NCBI GenBank assembly: GCA_963824415.1
Contig: CAWGPM010000001.1
Location: 331,320-395,319, forward strand
DNA length: 64,000 nucleotides
Direction: 5' to 3'
Source: JABDQA01 sp963824415
GTDB taxonomy: Bacteria > Desulfobacterota > Desulfobulbia > Desulfobulbales > Desulfocapsaceae
Of this stretch, positions 17,047 to 25,800 are shown one piece after another. Below the pieces are notes generated by a model, which was not told where the DNA came from, did no database searches, and worked only from the letters and a program-made list of their open reading frames with translations. How positions within the stretch are numbered: position 1 is the first letter of the stretch; every line of letters starts with the position of its first letter. The translations under genes were made by a program, and so were the position numbers.

Positions 17047-17580
17047 CTATTTTCGTTCACCGAAGCGCTCATGGGAAATGCGCTCCCAGAGCAGCGCGGA
17101 GGCGTCATGGCCCGTTTTCTGTTCAGCCGGATAGCCGATTGCTACAATCGCCTCGACACTGAGATCATTGTCGATGGCCAGGACCTCTCTGACATAGGCC
17201 TCAGAACTGGTCGTGTCATTGTACTGACGTTGGCGGATCTGTATCCAGCAGCTCCCCAGCCCCAAATCCGCCGCGCAGAGATGCAGGATCAGTGCAGCGA
17301 TCGAGGCGTCTTCCACCCAGACGTCTGATTTGGCTGGATCTGCACAGATGACGATGGCCAGCGGCGCGTTTTTCAGAAAAGCTGAACCGTGTGGTTTGGC
17401 CCGGGCCAGGTCTGCTATGGTCTGTTCATCGCTGACGACAATAAATTCCCAGGGATTGAGGCTGCGCGATGAGGGGGAGCGCAGAACCGCCTCGAGCAGG
17501 TGCTCGAGTTTATCAGATTCCACCTTTTTGTTGTCAAAGCTCCTGATGCTTCTTCTGGAGCGCAGTAGATCGAGCAGCAT
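17047..17580 (-). CDS. Nitroreductase-family flavoprotein
   Basis: The product is 177 aa, an FMN-dependent nitroreductase fold. It begins with the family signature LLRSRRSIRSF and continues with LEAVLRSPSSRSLNPWEFIVV. VEDASIAALILHLCAADLGL and EAIVAIGYP are the middle and C-terminal family motifs. The ATG at 17580 is chosen because AGGGAGG lies nine bases upstream; an upstream in-frame start would add 20 lysine-rich residues. The physiological substrate is unknown. Confidence 0.86.
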   Translation of the reverse strand: MLLDLLRSRRSIRSFDNKKVESDKLEHLLEAVLRSPSSRSLNPWEFIVVSDEQTIADLARAKPHGSAFLKNAPLAIVICADPAKSDVWVEDASIAALILHLCAADLGLGSCWIQIRQRQYNDTTSSEAYVREVLAIDNDLSVEAIVAIGYPAEQKTGHDASALLWERISHERFGERK

Positions 17581-17700
17581 AATTGTTATCCTCCCTTTGC
17601 TGTTTTTGGTCTGTTTGGCTACCTTTCTGTGCTTCGGCAATTGTCATCTAATCCGACGCGATTGTTGATTAATGGTATTGCCGGGCACGGTCGAGCTGAA

Positions 17701-17919
17701 TCATTGCCTATTATTTCCGTCTGGATCAGAAGGGTCGGTCTCATCTTCCGGTGTTTTCGAACTGCTCCAGACATTATAGACATATAGGGCAAAACCGATA
17801 ACCAGGATGGAGCAGAGCGCGGCAGGCAGCGGGCCGATTAGATCCGGTAGAAAGAAGACAAGCACCAGCAGAACTGCCAGGACATAGATAAGCTTAGACG
17901 AGTAAATGAGTTTTTTCAT
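17701..17919 (-). CDS. Small two-helix membrane protein, unknown function
   Basis: The product is 72 aa. Two hydrophobic segments (IYVLAVLLVLVFFLPDLIG and LPAALCSILVIGFALYVYNV) are followed by an acidic hydrophilic tail rich in Asp, Glu and Pro. The ATG at 17919 lacks a clear ribosome site; a TTG start 20 codons upstream is possible but less likely. I recognise no family. Confidence 0.55.
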   Translation of the reverse strand: MKKLIYSSKLIYVLAVLLVLVFFLPDLIGPLPAALCSILVIGFALYVYNVWSSSKTPEDETDPSDPDGNNRQ

Positions 17920-18269
17920 TGCTAACCAATGTGTTTTCAATGTGGCAATTGTCTTAACCTCAGCGGGCTGTATCAACAATCTGCATTAGCCGATAGATCC
18001 TTCCAGCAGCCATGCAGGGGTGTGAATAACAAATGAACAGATCGGCGAGGGCTGGATCGCTTTATCATGAAAGGCTCGCATTCCTGCCGGATGTATTTCG
18101 ATAATATCTCGATTTTTATATATTAAATTGACTTCAACAAGTGAGTTGTCTTACAATGGACCAGCAGTAACTCGGTTAATTAATTAACCTGATTATGCAT
18201 TCCGCCGCAATGCCTGACATATGTTGTATACAGCACGTGCAGGTGTCGTTGGTGTTGTGAAGTGCTCGG

Positions 18270-18641
18270 GTGGTTCAACTAAACGGGATATCGTTTTTGC
18301 AGAATAGTCAGGACAGGCAGAAGTCGAGGCGCTCGGCCTTTCGCTTCAGGTGCAGTAAGGAACCGGTCACCTACCGGACCGCTTACGAAGACGGTGAAGC
18401 GTTGCTCACCAATATATCCACCGAGGGCTGTGCGCTGGAATGGGCCACTAACCCCCCCCGCCTGAACGAAAAGATGCTGGTCCGTATCGACCTGGAAAAT
18501 GAGGAGGCCGTGGTTGAAATCAAGGCCGAGGTCGTTCGCGTTGAAGGAACGGACTTTGCGGTAAAATTTCTGCTGATCGAGCCGGAAACAAAATCTTTGA
18601 TCCGAACCTATTTCTCCAGAAAGTTGCGGGGAATACGCTGA
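18270..18641 (+). CDS. PilZ-domain protein
   Basis: The product is 123 aa. It carries the two c-di-GMP ligand motifs of PilZ domains: an RxxxR-type motif in SRRSAFRFR (about residues 20-28) and the NxSxxG motif in LTNISTEGCAL. The rest is the expected small beta barrel (MLVRIDLENEEAVVEIKAEV onwards). It is probably a c-di-GMP effector. The start is GTG with only a weak ribosome site. An EAL-HDOD gene follows 68 bp downstream on the same strand, suggesting a linked signalling role. Confidence 0.8.
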   Translation: MVQLNGISFLQNSQDRQKSRRSAFRFRCSKEPVTYRTAYEDGEALLTNISTEGCALEWATNPPRLNEKMLVRIDLENEEAVVEIKAEVVRVEGTDFAVKFLLIEPETKSLIRTYFSRKLRGIR

Positions 18642-18709
18642 GAGGTGATGGCCCTGCTGTCACCTCATGAGCCGAAGACTGCCCTGAAGGCAGGAGAAAA
18701 GAACAGGGT

Positions 18710-19915
18710 ATGGACCAGTATATTGCCAGGCAGCCGATATTAAATATTCACAAACGGCTGTATGCATACGAGCTGCTTTATCGAGGGGCGGAGCCATACA
18801 CCCTGAAGGATGTGAGCGGCAACCGTGCTACGGCGAGCCTGTTATCCACTACTTTCCTGACCCGGGGGATTGATGAAATTTCAGGCATGCGGCCCTGCTT
18901 TATCAATTTTACCCAGGATCTGATCGAGCGCAATCTTCCCGCTGCTTTTCCCAAGGCCCAGATCGTTATCGAAATCCTTGAAGATGTCGAGCCCACCAAG
19001 AAGGTGGTTTCAGTTTGCCGCAAGCTGCACGAAGACGGCTACCGCCTCGCTCTGGACGATTTTGTCTTTGATCGCAAATTTGAACCGCTGCTCGAGGTCG
19101 CCGACATCGTCAAGATCGATGTGCGCTTGACTCCGCTGGAGACCATCAGGCGTACCCTGCACCGGCTGCGCAAATATGACATCAAACTGCTGGCCGAAAA
19201 GGTCGAAACCAACCACGATTTCGAGCAGGCCAATAAGCTCGGCTTCACCTATTACCAGGGCTATTTCTTCAGCAAGCCGGAACGTTTGGAGATCAGGGAG
19301 TTGTCTTCGGTAAAGGTGAACCTGCTCCGGCTGCTTGCCGAGGTGACCAGAAAAGATACCACCATCGATAAGCTGCGGGAAATCATCTCAGTCGATATCG
19401 CCATCAGTTACAAGCTGATGCGTTTTTTGAATTCAGCCTATTTTTACCGCTTGCAGGAGGTCAAGACAGTCAAGCATGCGATCGCCTACCTCGGTGAAAA
19501 AGAGCTGCGCCGTTTCGTTCTGCTGGTGGTTATTTCCGAATTGGCGTCGGAGAAACCGGGTGAGTTGACCCGGCTTGCCCTGGTTCGGGCAAAGTTCTGT
19601 GAATTGCTCGGTGAGAACAGTCCCTATAAATCAAAATCCGGGGAGTTGTTTATCATGGGGCTTTTTTCACTGCTCGATACGATGCTGGGTGCACCGATGG
19701 ACAAGGTTATGGAAAAGCTGCCGATAGGTAAGACCGTCAAGGAAGCACTGGTTTACAGCAGCGGCTGGATGGCAGATTTTCTGGATGTCGCGATAGCCTT
19801 TGAACGCAACCAGGAGCATATCATCGACGCAAAGCTCAAAGTACTCAAGATTGCCCCACGCCAGGTGCCCGAGGCCTATCTCACCGCAGTGCGCTATGCC
19901 AACGGTCTGCTCTAA
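18710..19915 (+). CDS. EAL-HDOD signalling protein (YuxH type)
   Basis: The product is 401 aa. The N-terminal half is an EAL-like domain starting MDQYIARQPILNIHKRLYAY. Here the EAL tripeptide is replaced by ELL (YELLYRG), while DDF (LALDDFVFD) and the later EKVET segment are kept. The C-terminal half (about 200-390) is an HDOD domain (AISYKLMRFLNSAYFYRLQE, VKHAIAYLGEKELRRFVLLV). This combination is typical of YuxH-type proteins, whose EAL domains usually lack c-di-GMP phosphodiesterase activity. The PilZ gene upstream supports a c-di-GMP-linked role. A family B repeat begins two bases after the stop. Confidence 0.88.
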   Translation: MDQYIARQPILNIHKRLYAYELLYRGAEPYTLKDVSGNRATASLLSTTFLTRGIDEISGMRPCFINFTQDLIERNLPAAFPKAQIVIEILEDVEPTKKVVSVCRKLHEDGYRLALDDFVFDRKFEPLLEVADIVKIDVRLTPLETIRRTLHRLRKYDIKLLAEKVETNHDFEQANKLGFTYYQGYFFSKPERLEIRELSSVKVNLLRLLAEVTRKDTTIDKLREIISVDIAISYKLMRFLNSAYFYRLQEVKTVKHAIAYLGEKELRRFVLLVVISELASEKPGELTRLALVRAKFCELLGENSPYKSKSGELFIMGLFSLLDTMLGAPMDKVMEKLPIGKTVKEALVYSSGWMADFLDVAIAFERNQEHIIDAKLKVLKIAPRQVPEAYLTAVRYANGLL

Positions 19916-19916
19916 C

Positions 19917-20036
19917 CTGAGGTTCACGAATCGAGACAGCCTGCTATCCCGCGTCGCTTTTGGTGAAGGCATATCAGGTATATAGCCTTGCCAAAGTCTC
20001 CTCAGCTAGTAGACCGTCTCGACTCGTGAACCTCAG
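19917..20036. repeat. Intergenic palindromic repeat, family B, copy 1
   Basis: This 120-bp element has near-perfect terminal inverted repeats. The left end reads CTGAGGTTCACGAATCGAGA and the complement of the right end reads CTGAGGTTCACGAGTCGAGA. The interior has GCCTGCTATCCCGCGTCGC and an AAGGC..TATA..GCCTT core. It lies between the convergent EAL-HDOD and SulP genes. An opposite-orientation copy is at 59710-59820. Confidence 0.88.
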
Positions 20037-20090
20037 ATTAGCCTCCTCAATTATGCCGACGGCGGGAGACCGCAGTCGTTTTGAAGCGAC

Positions 20091-20131
20091 AAAGCCCATG
20101 CATCCTGAGACTGAATGCATGGGCTTTTTTT
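20091..20131. terminator. Terminator at 3' end of sulP
   Basis: AAAGCCCATGCAT pairs with ATGCATGGGCTTT around an 11-nt loop. A T8 run on the plus strand terminates EAL-HDOD transcription; the minus-strand side is weaker but T-containing. Confidence 0.82.
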
Positions 20132-20163
20132 TGAGGAAGGTGAAACGACTGAGCTGGCAAATG

Positions 20164-22353
20164 CTAGGTAGCCATCACCTTCTTGATATGTTCCTGATCC
20201 TCGAGCGGCAGGTATTGGGTAAGCGGGCAGCTATTACAGCCGCCTTCGGGCAGATCGGTGCCTTTGTGTATTTTTTCGATAATGGCAGTTGTCGCGGCCC
20301 GGCTGTCCGCGTAAATGTTATCTCTGCCGATTTCACTATACAGTCCGGTCCGCTCCATAACATCAAGAATATGGCCTTTTACTCCGCAGACGGCGAACCC
20401 CATCCCAGCGCTTCTAATACGTTTAACCAGCATGGCCAGGGCTTCCTCGCCTGAAGCGTCCATATCATTAATGCCCCGGGCATCGAGCAGAATATACCTG
20501 AGGTCCGGCTGCTCGTTGCGAAATTTCAATACCTGTTCATCAAGATAGCTGGCGTTGGCAAAAAACAGTGCACCGTCGAAACGGACGACGGAGATATGGC
20601 GGCAGCCTTTAAGCCGGTAGTATTCAGCTGATTTGAGCACTCGATCCTCACTCAGCGACAAACTGGCGACAACCGGACGCATGGATTTATACAGGAAGAT
20701 CGTCATGGACAGGAAGACGCCAACCATGATGCCTTTATCGAGATGCGGGGCAAAATAGAGTGTTACGACAAAACTTAAAATAGCAATGGCCCCGTCATAC
20801 CACTGAGCCTTCCAGGCGTGAATAAAACCTTTTACATTCACCAGGCCGATTACCGCCATCATGATGACCGCAGCCAGGACCGCCTGGGGCAGGTGATAGA
20901 GCAGCGGGGTGAAAAACAGCAGGGTTATGACCACCATCACCGAAGTAATTACCGAGGAAACGCCACTCACGGCCCCCGCCTGCAGGTTGACCGCGGATCG
21001 GGAAAAAGACCCTGATACCGCGTAACTGGATCCAATCGAGCCTATAATGTTGGCCAGTCCCTGGCCGATTAATTCCTGGTTCGGGTCCAGTTTCTGTCCG
21101 GTCTGGGCGGCCATGGCCTTGGCAATTGCTATGGCTTCCATGAAGCCAAGCAGTGATATGATGATGGCATAGGGCAGCAGTTTAAAAAACGTCTTGGCTC
21201 CAAGTGAGGGGATGACGAAGGTTGGCAGCCCTTCGGGAATTTTTCCGACAATGGCTCCACCACCGGTGTATTTTAGTTTTTCTGGATTCAGCTCGGTGTT
21301 GCCGACAGACAAACGCCAAGTGGCATTATCGGGCTTGACCCCGGGGGGAACAGCGCCTTTGGCAAAGAATTCATAGGTGTCTCCCGTCGGCACGCCACTG
21401 AATTTCATATAGCGGAGCTCTGTGCGGAGATCCGAAGAGTGTTGTTTCATCTCCTCCAGCTCAATGGAGAGAATCTCTACATCAGCCTCAATCTTTACCA
21501 GTGCGGGTGTTTTACCGCCATGACCCTCCTTTGCAAGGGCTTTTTCCTCATCAACGAGCAGGCCAAGATCTGCCCGCTGCTGGCCGATTCTCTCGATTTC
21601 CCGCACGGAGTGATTGAAGGCCTCGAGTTTCTGGCTGAATCCGTCAACCCGAACCGCATCGGCGGAAACCATGGCATCGTTGTTAAAACCGGTGAAATAG
21701 GAGAGCAGCGTGGTAATGGCCACGGCAATCAGGACATTGGGGATGCGCGGGTTGATTTTGCGCAGGGTGTACATGATTGCTACCGCCCCGACGCCGTACA
21801 GCAAGGTCGGGAAATGGGTGTAGTCAATCGCCGCCTGGGCAACCCGGATCAGCGTTTCGTAATGATGCTTCGCCTGATCGACATATACCCCGAAAAATTT
21901 TGAGAACTGGGAAGAGGCAATGATAATGGCGGCGGCATTGGTAAAACCGTTGACGACTGGGTGAGAGAGAAAGTTGACCACCAGGCCGAGGCGCAGAACA
22001 CCAAGGGAAAATTGGAAAATTCCAACCGTCAAGGCAAGGGCGATGGAGTAGGCGATAAACTCAGCCGAACCAGCCGTAGCCAGCGGCTGCAGGGATGCTG
22101 CCGACATCAGGGAGACCACGGCAACCGGGCCGGTTGCCAGTTGACGGCTCGAGCCAAAAAGTGCCGCCACCATCGGCGGCAGAAACGCTGCATAAAGACC
22201 ATAGTAGGCGGGCAGACCAGCGAGCTGGGCATAGGCCATCGACTGAGGAATGAGCACCAGCGCAACGGTGACGCCCGCCAGCAGATCAATCCTGAGCTTC
22301 CCGAAACTGTAGTCTTGGAACCATAAGAGAAAGGGAAAAAATTTGTATATCAT
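20164..22353 (-). CDS. SulP-family anion transporter with STAS domain and coiled-coil insertion
   Basis: The product is 729 aa, long for SulP (usually 550-600). The transmembrane core carries family signatures (LIPQSMAYAQLAGLPAYYGLY, VVNGFTNAAAIIIA, GLPTFVIPSLG, ELIGQGLANIIGSIGSSYAV). A STAS domain ends the protein (HISVVRFDGALFFANASYL, LLDARGINDMDASGEEAL). Residues about 225-368 are an insertion not seen in standard SulP. It falls between two membrane helices, with a charged coiled coil at 240-315. The protein ends with a Cys-containing tail (EGGCNSCPLTQYLP). A beta-carbonic anhydrase gene lies 28 bp upstream on the same strand, favouring bicarbonate as substrate; sulfate is the alternative. 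Confidence 0.9.
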   Translation of the reverse strand: MIYKFFPFLLWFQDYSFGKLRIDLLAGVTVALVLIPQSMAYAQLAGLPAYYGLYAAFLPPMVAALFGSSRQLATGPVAVVSLMSAASLQPLATAGSAEFIAYSIALALTVGIFQFSLGVLRLGLVVNFLSHPVVNGFTNAAAIIIASSQFSKFFGVYVDQAKHHYETLIRVAQAAIDYTHFPTLLYGVGAVAIMYTLRKINPRIPNVLIAVAITTLLSYFTGFNNDAMVSADAVRVDGFSQKLEAFNHSVREIERIGQQRADLGLLVDEEKALAKEGHGGKTPALVKIEADVEILSIELEEMKQHSSDLRTELRYMKFSGVPTGDTYEFFAKGAVPPGVKPDNATWRLSVGNTELNPEKLKYTGGGAIVGKIPEGLPTFVIPSLGAKTFFKLLPYAIIISLLGFMEAIAIAKAMAAQTGQKLDPNQELIGQGLANIIGSIGSSYAVSGSFSRSAVNLQAGAVSGVSSVITSVMVVITLLFFTPLLYHLPQAVLAAVIMMAVIGLVNVKGFIHAWKAQWYDGAIAILSFVVTLYFAPHLDKGIMVGVFLSMTIFLYKSMRPVVASLSLSEDRVLKSAEYYRLKGCRHISVVRFDGALFFANASYLDEQVLKFRNEQPDLRYILLDARGINDMDASGEEALAMLVKRIRSAGMGFAVCGVKGHILDVMERTGLYSEIGRDNIYADSRAATTAIIEKIHKGTDLPEGGCNSCPLTQYLPLEDQEHIKKVMAT

Positions 22354-22381
22354 TGCTGTTCCTGGGTTGTTGTCTAAAAAA

Positions 22382-22984
22382 TTATTTCGGCAATACCGTT
22401 ACAGCGCCGCTCTGCAGATCGTAATAGGCTGCGATAACCTGGACCTTGCCCCCCTCGACGTAATCGGCAATGATCGGCTCAGATGTTTCGATATGTCGGG
22501 CAATTTGGCAGGCCACCTCTTTGGAGGCATTGGTTATCAGGTCGCCTTCGTTGTCTTTGATACGTTTAATTGCAGTCTGGATCGGCGGCGCCAGGGTTGC
22601 CATGTGCCCGCCGAGATTTGCACCATGGGCAACGGCGGTGATAGCACCGCAGGAGGAATGGCCCATGACAAGAACCAGAGGGGTATGCAGGTGCGCAACG
22701 GCATACTCAATACTGCCGAGGGTGTGGTCCCCGATGATATTGCCGGCCACACGGACGACGAATAGATCACCGATACCCTGGTCGAAAATGTCGACCGGCG
22801 GAACCCGCGAATCGGCACAGGTGAGCACGGTGGCGATCGGTTCCTGCTGGTGCATCACCGACTGCCTGCTTTCTTCGCAATGATTCGGGTGGATCAGTTT
22901 GCCGGCAACCCAGCGTTTGTTGCCCTCCAGGAGCGTTTCCAGAACTTCTTCGGCGGTGGGGCGTGTTTTTGTCTCATGTCCCAT
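22382..22984 (-). CDS. Beta-class carbonic anhydrase
   Basis: The product is 200 aa. It reversibly hydrates CO2 to bicarbonate. Zinc ligands are visible as Cys, Asp and Arg in LTCADSRVPP and as His and Cys in VMGHSSCGAI. The family motif GDLFVVRVAGNI lies between them. No signal peptide is seen, so it is cytoplasmic. It is the first gene of a two-gene unit with the SulP transporter, an arrangement known for bicarbonate-handling SulP proteins. A perfect 22-bp palindrome lies 75 bp upstream of its start. Confidence 0.93.
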   Translation of the reverse strand: MGHETKTRPTAEEVLETLLEGNKRWVAGKLIHPNHCEESRQSVMHQQEPIATVLTCADSRVPPVDIFDQGIGDLFVVRVAGNIIGDHTLGSIEYAVAHLHTPLVLVMGHSSCGAITAVAHGANLGGHMATLAPPIQTAIKRIKDNEGDLITNASKEVACQIARHIETSEPIIADYVEGGKVQVIAAYYDLQSGAVTVLPK

Positions 22985-23058
22985 CGATGTTCTCCTTTAA
23001 TTGCAGAATGACGATAAAAAACCCAAGATGAAATAAAATATGATTATGATCGTTCACG

Positions 23059-23080
23059 AAAATGAATGATCATTCATTTT
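23059..23080. promoter_or_regulatory. Perfect 22-bp palindrome, TetR-type operator candidate
   Basis: The core is AATGAATGATCATTCATT and the full perfect palindrome spans 22 bp. Size and symmetry fit a TetR-family operator. Position 75 bp upstream of the carbonic anhydrase start suggests it controls the carbonic anhydrase-SulP unit. No regulator gene is adjacent. Confidence 0.6.
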
Positions 23081-23359
23081 ACAATCTCGATAATCAACGA
23101 TTTTTCGGCAATAAAGTCAAGGTAAAAGGTGTTTTTCCGTCAAAAATGATGGTTGCGTAAAGCTTATGAATACATGTGGTTGCTCTTCGGTTTTCCTTAT
23201 AGTCAGATGTTTTTATATGTTTATGCTCAGTATGAAGCGGGTGAGGCCGCATTGATTGCGCCGACTGCCGGCAAACGACAGAGCACGTTTCCTGGAACGC
23301 TGATGATCCTGATAGGTTGATGTCGCCCAAAACTGGACCTGTACCGTGTTGATTTTTAT

Positions 23360-23387
23360 TTGCAATCGTATTGAAAGATGTTAAAAT
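23360..23387 (+). promoter_or_regulatory. Candidate sigma70 promoter for EF-G gene
   Basis: TTGCAA and TAAAAT are separated by 16 bp. This would give a leader of about 215 nt before the EF-G ATG. Confidence 0.45.
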
Positions 23388-23609
23388 GTGATGTTCACAG
23401 CGAATAAATTACCAGCATTGCGGCAGTATTGGAGTGCCGGGATAATTTCCGGGTCACAGTTGTCCGGTCGTTGGTTACAACGAGTATGTAAGGGGTTACA
23501 GGCTACTGTAGCTCCTTTCTTTTTTCCTTTTGTGAAATTGGAGTATCTGTGCAACGTAGAGGTCTCAGTATAGATCCGGTTTGCAGGTTAATGACTGAGG
23601 ATAAAAACC

Positions 23610-25694
23610 ATGGTTAGAGATTTATCGAAGGTACGCAATATCGGCATCAGTGCCCATATTGACTCTGGAAAAACCACCCTTACTGAAAGGATTCTGTTTT
23701 ACACCGACAGAATACATGCGATCCACGAAGTTCGCGGTAAAGACGGTGTCGGCGCCAAAATGGACTCGATGGAGCTGGAGAAAGAGCGTGGCATCACCAT
23801 TCAGTCGGCTGCCACCTATGCATCCTGGAAGGATGTGGAGATCAACATCATCGATACCCCCGGGCACGTCGATTTTACCATCGAGGTTGAACGGGCCCTG
23901 CGCGTTCTGGACGGTGCGATCCTGGTACTTTGTTCGGTGGGCGGCGTGCAGTCGCAGTCCATTACCGTCAGCCGGCAGATGGCCAGATACAAGGTCCCCA
24001 GAATCGCCTTTGTGAACAAGTGTGACCGTACCGGTGCAAATCCGGTCCGGGTGACCCAGCAGCTCAGGGATAAGCTCGAACTCAATGCCCATTTGATGCA
24101 GATGCCGATCGGCCTCGAAGGTGACTTCAAGGGCCTTGTGGATCTGGTATCCATGAAGGCAATCTATTTCGATGGGGACAGCGGTCAGCACATCAGAGAA
24201 GAAGAGATCCCCGCCGACATGCTGGACGAGGCTCAGCAAAGGCGTGAGGCGCTTCTGGAAGAGCTGTCCATGTTCTCCGAAGAGCTGATGGAGGCTGTGC
24301 TCGAGGGCGGCGAGATCGATACCAAACTGATCAACGCTGCGGTGCGCGCCGGGACGCTGTCGCTGGAATTCGCCCCGGTTTTTGTCGGCTCGGCCTATAA
24401 AAACAAGGGGATACAGCCGCTGCTCGACGCGGTGTCAGCATATCTGCCCTGTCCCACCGACGTGGTCAACTACGCCCTTGATCTGGCCAATGCCGAGACA
24501 GAATTCCCGGTGACCAACGATCCGGACGATAAACTTATCATGCTTGCCTTCAAGCTCGAAGACGGACGCTACGGACAGTTGACCTATGTGCGTACTTATC
24601 AGGGTGTCCTGAAAAAAGGCGATACCGTCTACAACAGCCGCACCGGCAAAAAGGTCAAGATCGGACGCCTGGTGCGGATGCATGCCGATGAGATGGAGGA
24701 GATCGACAATTGCGGTCCCGGCGACATCGTCGCCCTGTTCGGGGTTGATTGCGCGTCCGGCGATACCTTTACCGCGGAGGGTATTTCGGCCTCGATGAGC
24801 TCGATGCATATCCCGGAACCGGTCATTTCACTGGCGGTCATCCCGGTCGACAACCAGGCTCAGACAAATATGTCCAAAGCCCTGAACCGGTTTACCAAGG
24901 AAGACCCGACCTTCAGGACCTTCGTCGATCACGAGACCGGTGAAACCATCATCTCCGGAATGGGCGAGCTGCATCTCGACGTTTATATCGAGCGGATGAA
25001 GCGCGAGTACAAGGCTGAGGTTCAGGCCGGGGCGCCCCAGGTTGCCTATCGTGAAACAATTACCCTGCAGGCGCCTTTTGATTACACCCACAAGAAACAG
25101 ACCGGTGGCTCTGGCCAGTACGGCCGGGTGGCAGGGTATCTGGAGCCGCTGGAAGAGGGCGATTATGAATTCGTCGACAATATCGTCGGTGGTGTGATTC
25201 CCCGAGAATTCATTCCTTCCTGCGACAAAGGCTTCCAGAAAAGTCTGGTCAAGGGATCTTTATGCGGTGCGGCAATTACCGGGGTCCGGGCGGTGATCAA
25301 CGACGGTAACTCACACTCGGTTGATTCATCCGATGTCGCCTTTCAGCTGGCTGCAGCAGGCGCCTTCAGGGAAGCCTATATGAAGGCCAAACCAGTGATC
25401 ATGGAACCGATCATGAAAGTGGCCGTTGAGGGGCCGTCCGAGTTCCAGGGCGCCGTGATGGGCAGCCTTAATCAGCGGCGCGGCATGATTATCGGTACCG
25501 TGGAGGAGGGCAACTACACGGTGGTCGAAGCCGAAGTACCGCTCTCCGAGATGTTCGGGTACTCGACCACGCTGCGCTCCCTGACCCAGGGTAAAGCGGA
25601 ATTCACGATGGAGTTTGCGACGTTCAAACAGGTGCCGAAAGGGGTCAGCGAGGAGCTGATTAAAAAGTTCCAGGACGAGAGAAAGAACGCGTAG
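23610..25694 (+). CDS. fusA: Elongation factor G, mitochondrial/spirochaete-like paralogue
   Basis: The product is 694 aa, a full-length translational GTPase. G motifs are AHIDSGKTTLTER (P loop), RGITIQSAA (switch I), DTPGHVDFTIEVERA (G3) and FVNKCDRTGANP (G4). The later domains carry GMGELHLDVYIERMKREY, GGSGQYGRV and GYSTTLRSLTQGKAEFTMEF. NKCDRTGANPVRVTQQL and SAYKNKGIQPLLDAV resemble the spdEFG1/mtEFG1 branch rather than the canonical str-operon EF-G. The gene stands apart from any ribosomal protein operon, so a second fusA elsewhere in the genome is expected. The subfamily call is by eye. Confidence 0.93.
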   Translation: MVRDLSKVRNIGISAHIDSGKTTLTERILFYTDRIHAIHEVRGKDGVGAKMDSMELEKERGITIQSAATYASWKDVEINIIDTPGHVDFTIEVERALRVLDGAILVLCSVGGVQSQSITVSRQMARYKVPRIAFVNKCDRTGANPVRVTQQLRDKLELNAHLMQMPIGLEGDFKGLVDLVSMKAIYFDGDSGQHIREEEIPADMLDEAQQRREALLEELSMFSEELMEAVLEGGEIDTKLINAAVRAGTLSLEFAPVFVGSAYKNKGIQPLLDAVSAYLPCPTDVVNYALDLANAETEFPVTNDPDDKLIMLAFKLEDGRYGQLTYVRTYQGVLKKGDTVYNSRTGKKVKIGRLVRMHADEMEEIDNCGPGDIVALFGVDCASGDTFTAEGISASMSSMHIPEPVISLAVIPVDNQAQTNMSKALNRFTKEDPTFRTFVDHETGETIISGMGELHLDVYIERMKREYKAEVQAGAPQVAYRETITLQAPFDYTHKKQTGGSGQYGRVAGYLEPLEEGDYEFVDNIVGGVIPREFIPSCDKGFQKSLVKGSLCGAAITGVRAVINDGNSHSVDSSDVAFQLAAAGAFREAYMKAKPVIMEPIMKVAVEGPSEFQGAVMGSLNQRRGMIIGTVEEGNYTVVEAEVPLSEMFGYSTTLRSLTQGKAEFTMEFATFKQVPKGVSEELIKKFQDERKNA

Positions 25695-25800
25695 CGATTA
25701 AATACAACGCAAACAGGCGGCGCAGCCCAGCATTTGAGCATGACGTTGTTCGCTGCACACCGGGTTTGTTAAATATTACGAATATGAGGAGTTAACTGCC

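Larger units (their letters stand above)
22985..23609. other. Divergent 625-bp region between carbonic anhydrase and EF-G genes
   Basis: No credible gene was found here; a 78-aa minus-strand frame at 23094-23330 has no family features. The region contains a long palindrome near the carbonic anhydrase gene and a promoter-like pair at 23360-23387 facing EF-G. Confidence 0.5.

Noticed and set aside
23094..23330. 78-codon minus-strand frame upstream of the carbonic anhydrase gene
   Set aside because: No ribosome site, no domain, and low-complexity AT-rich composition.
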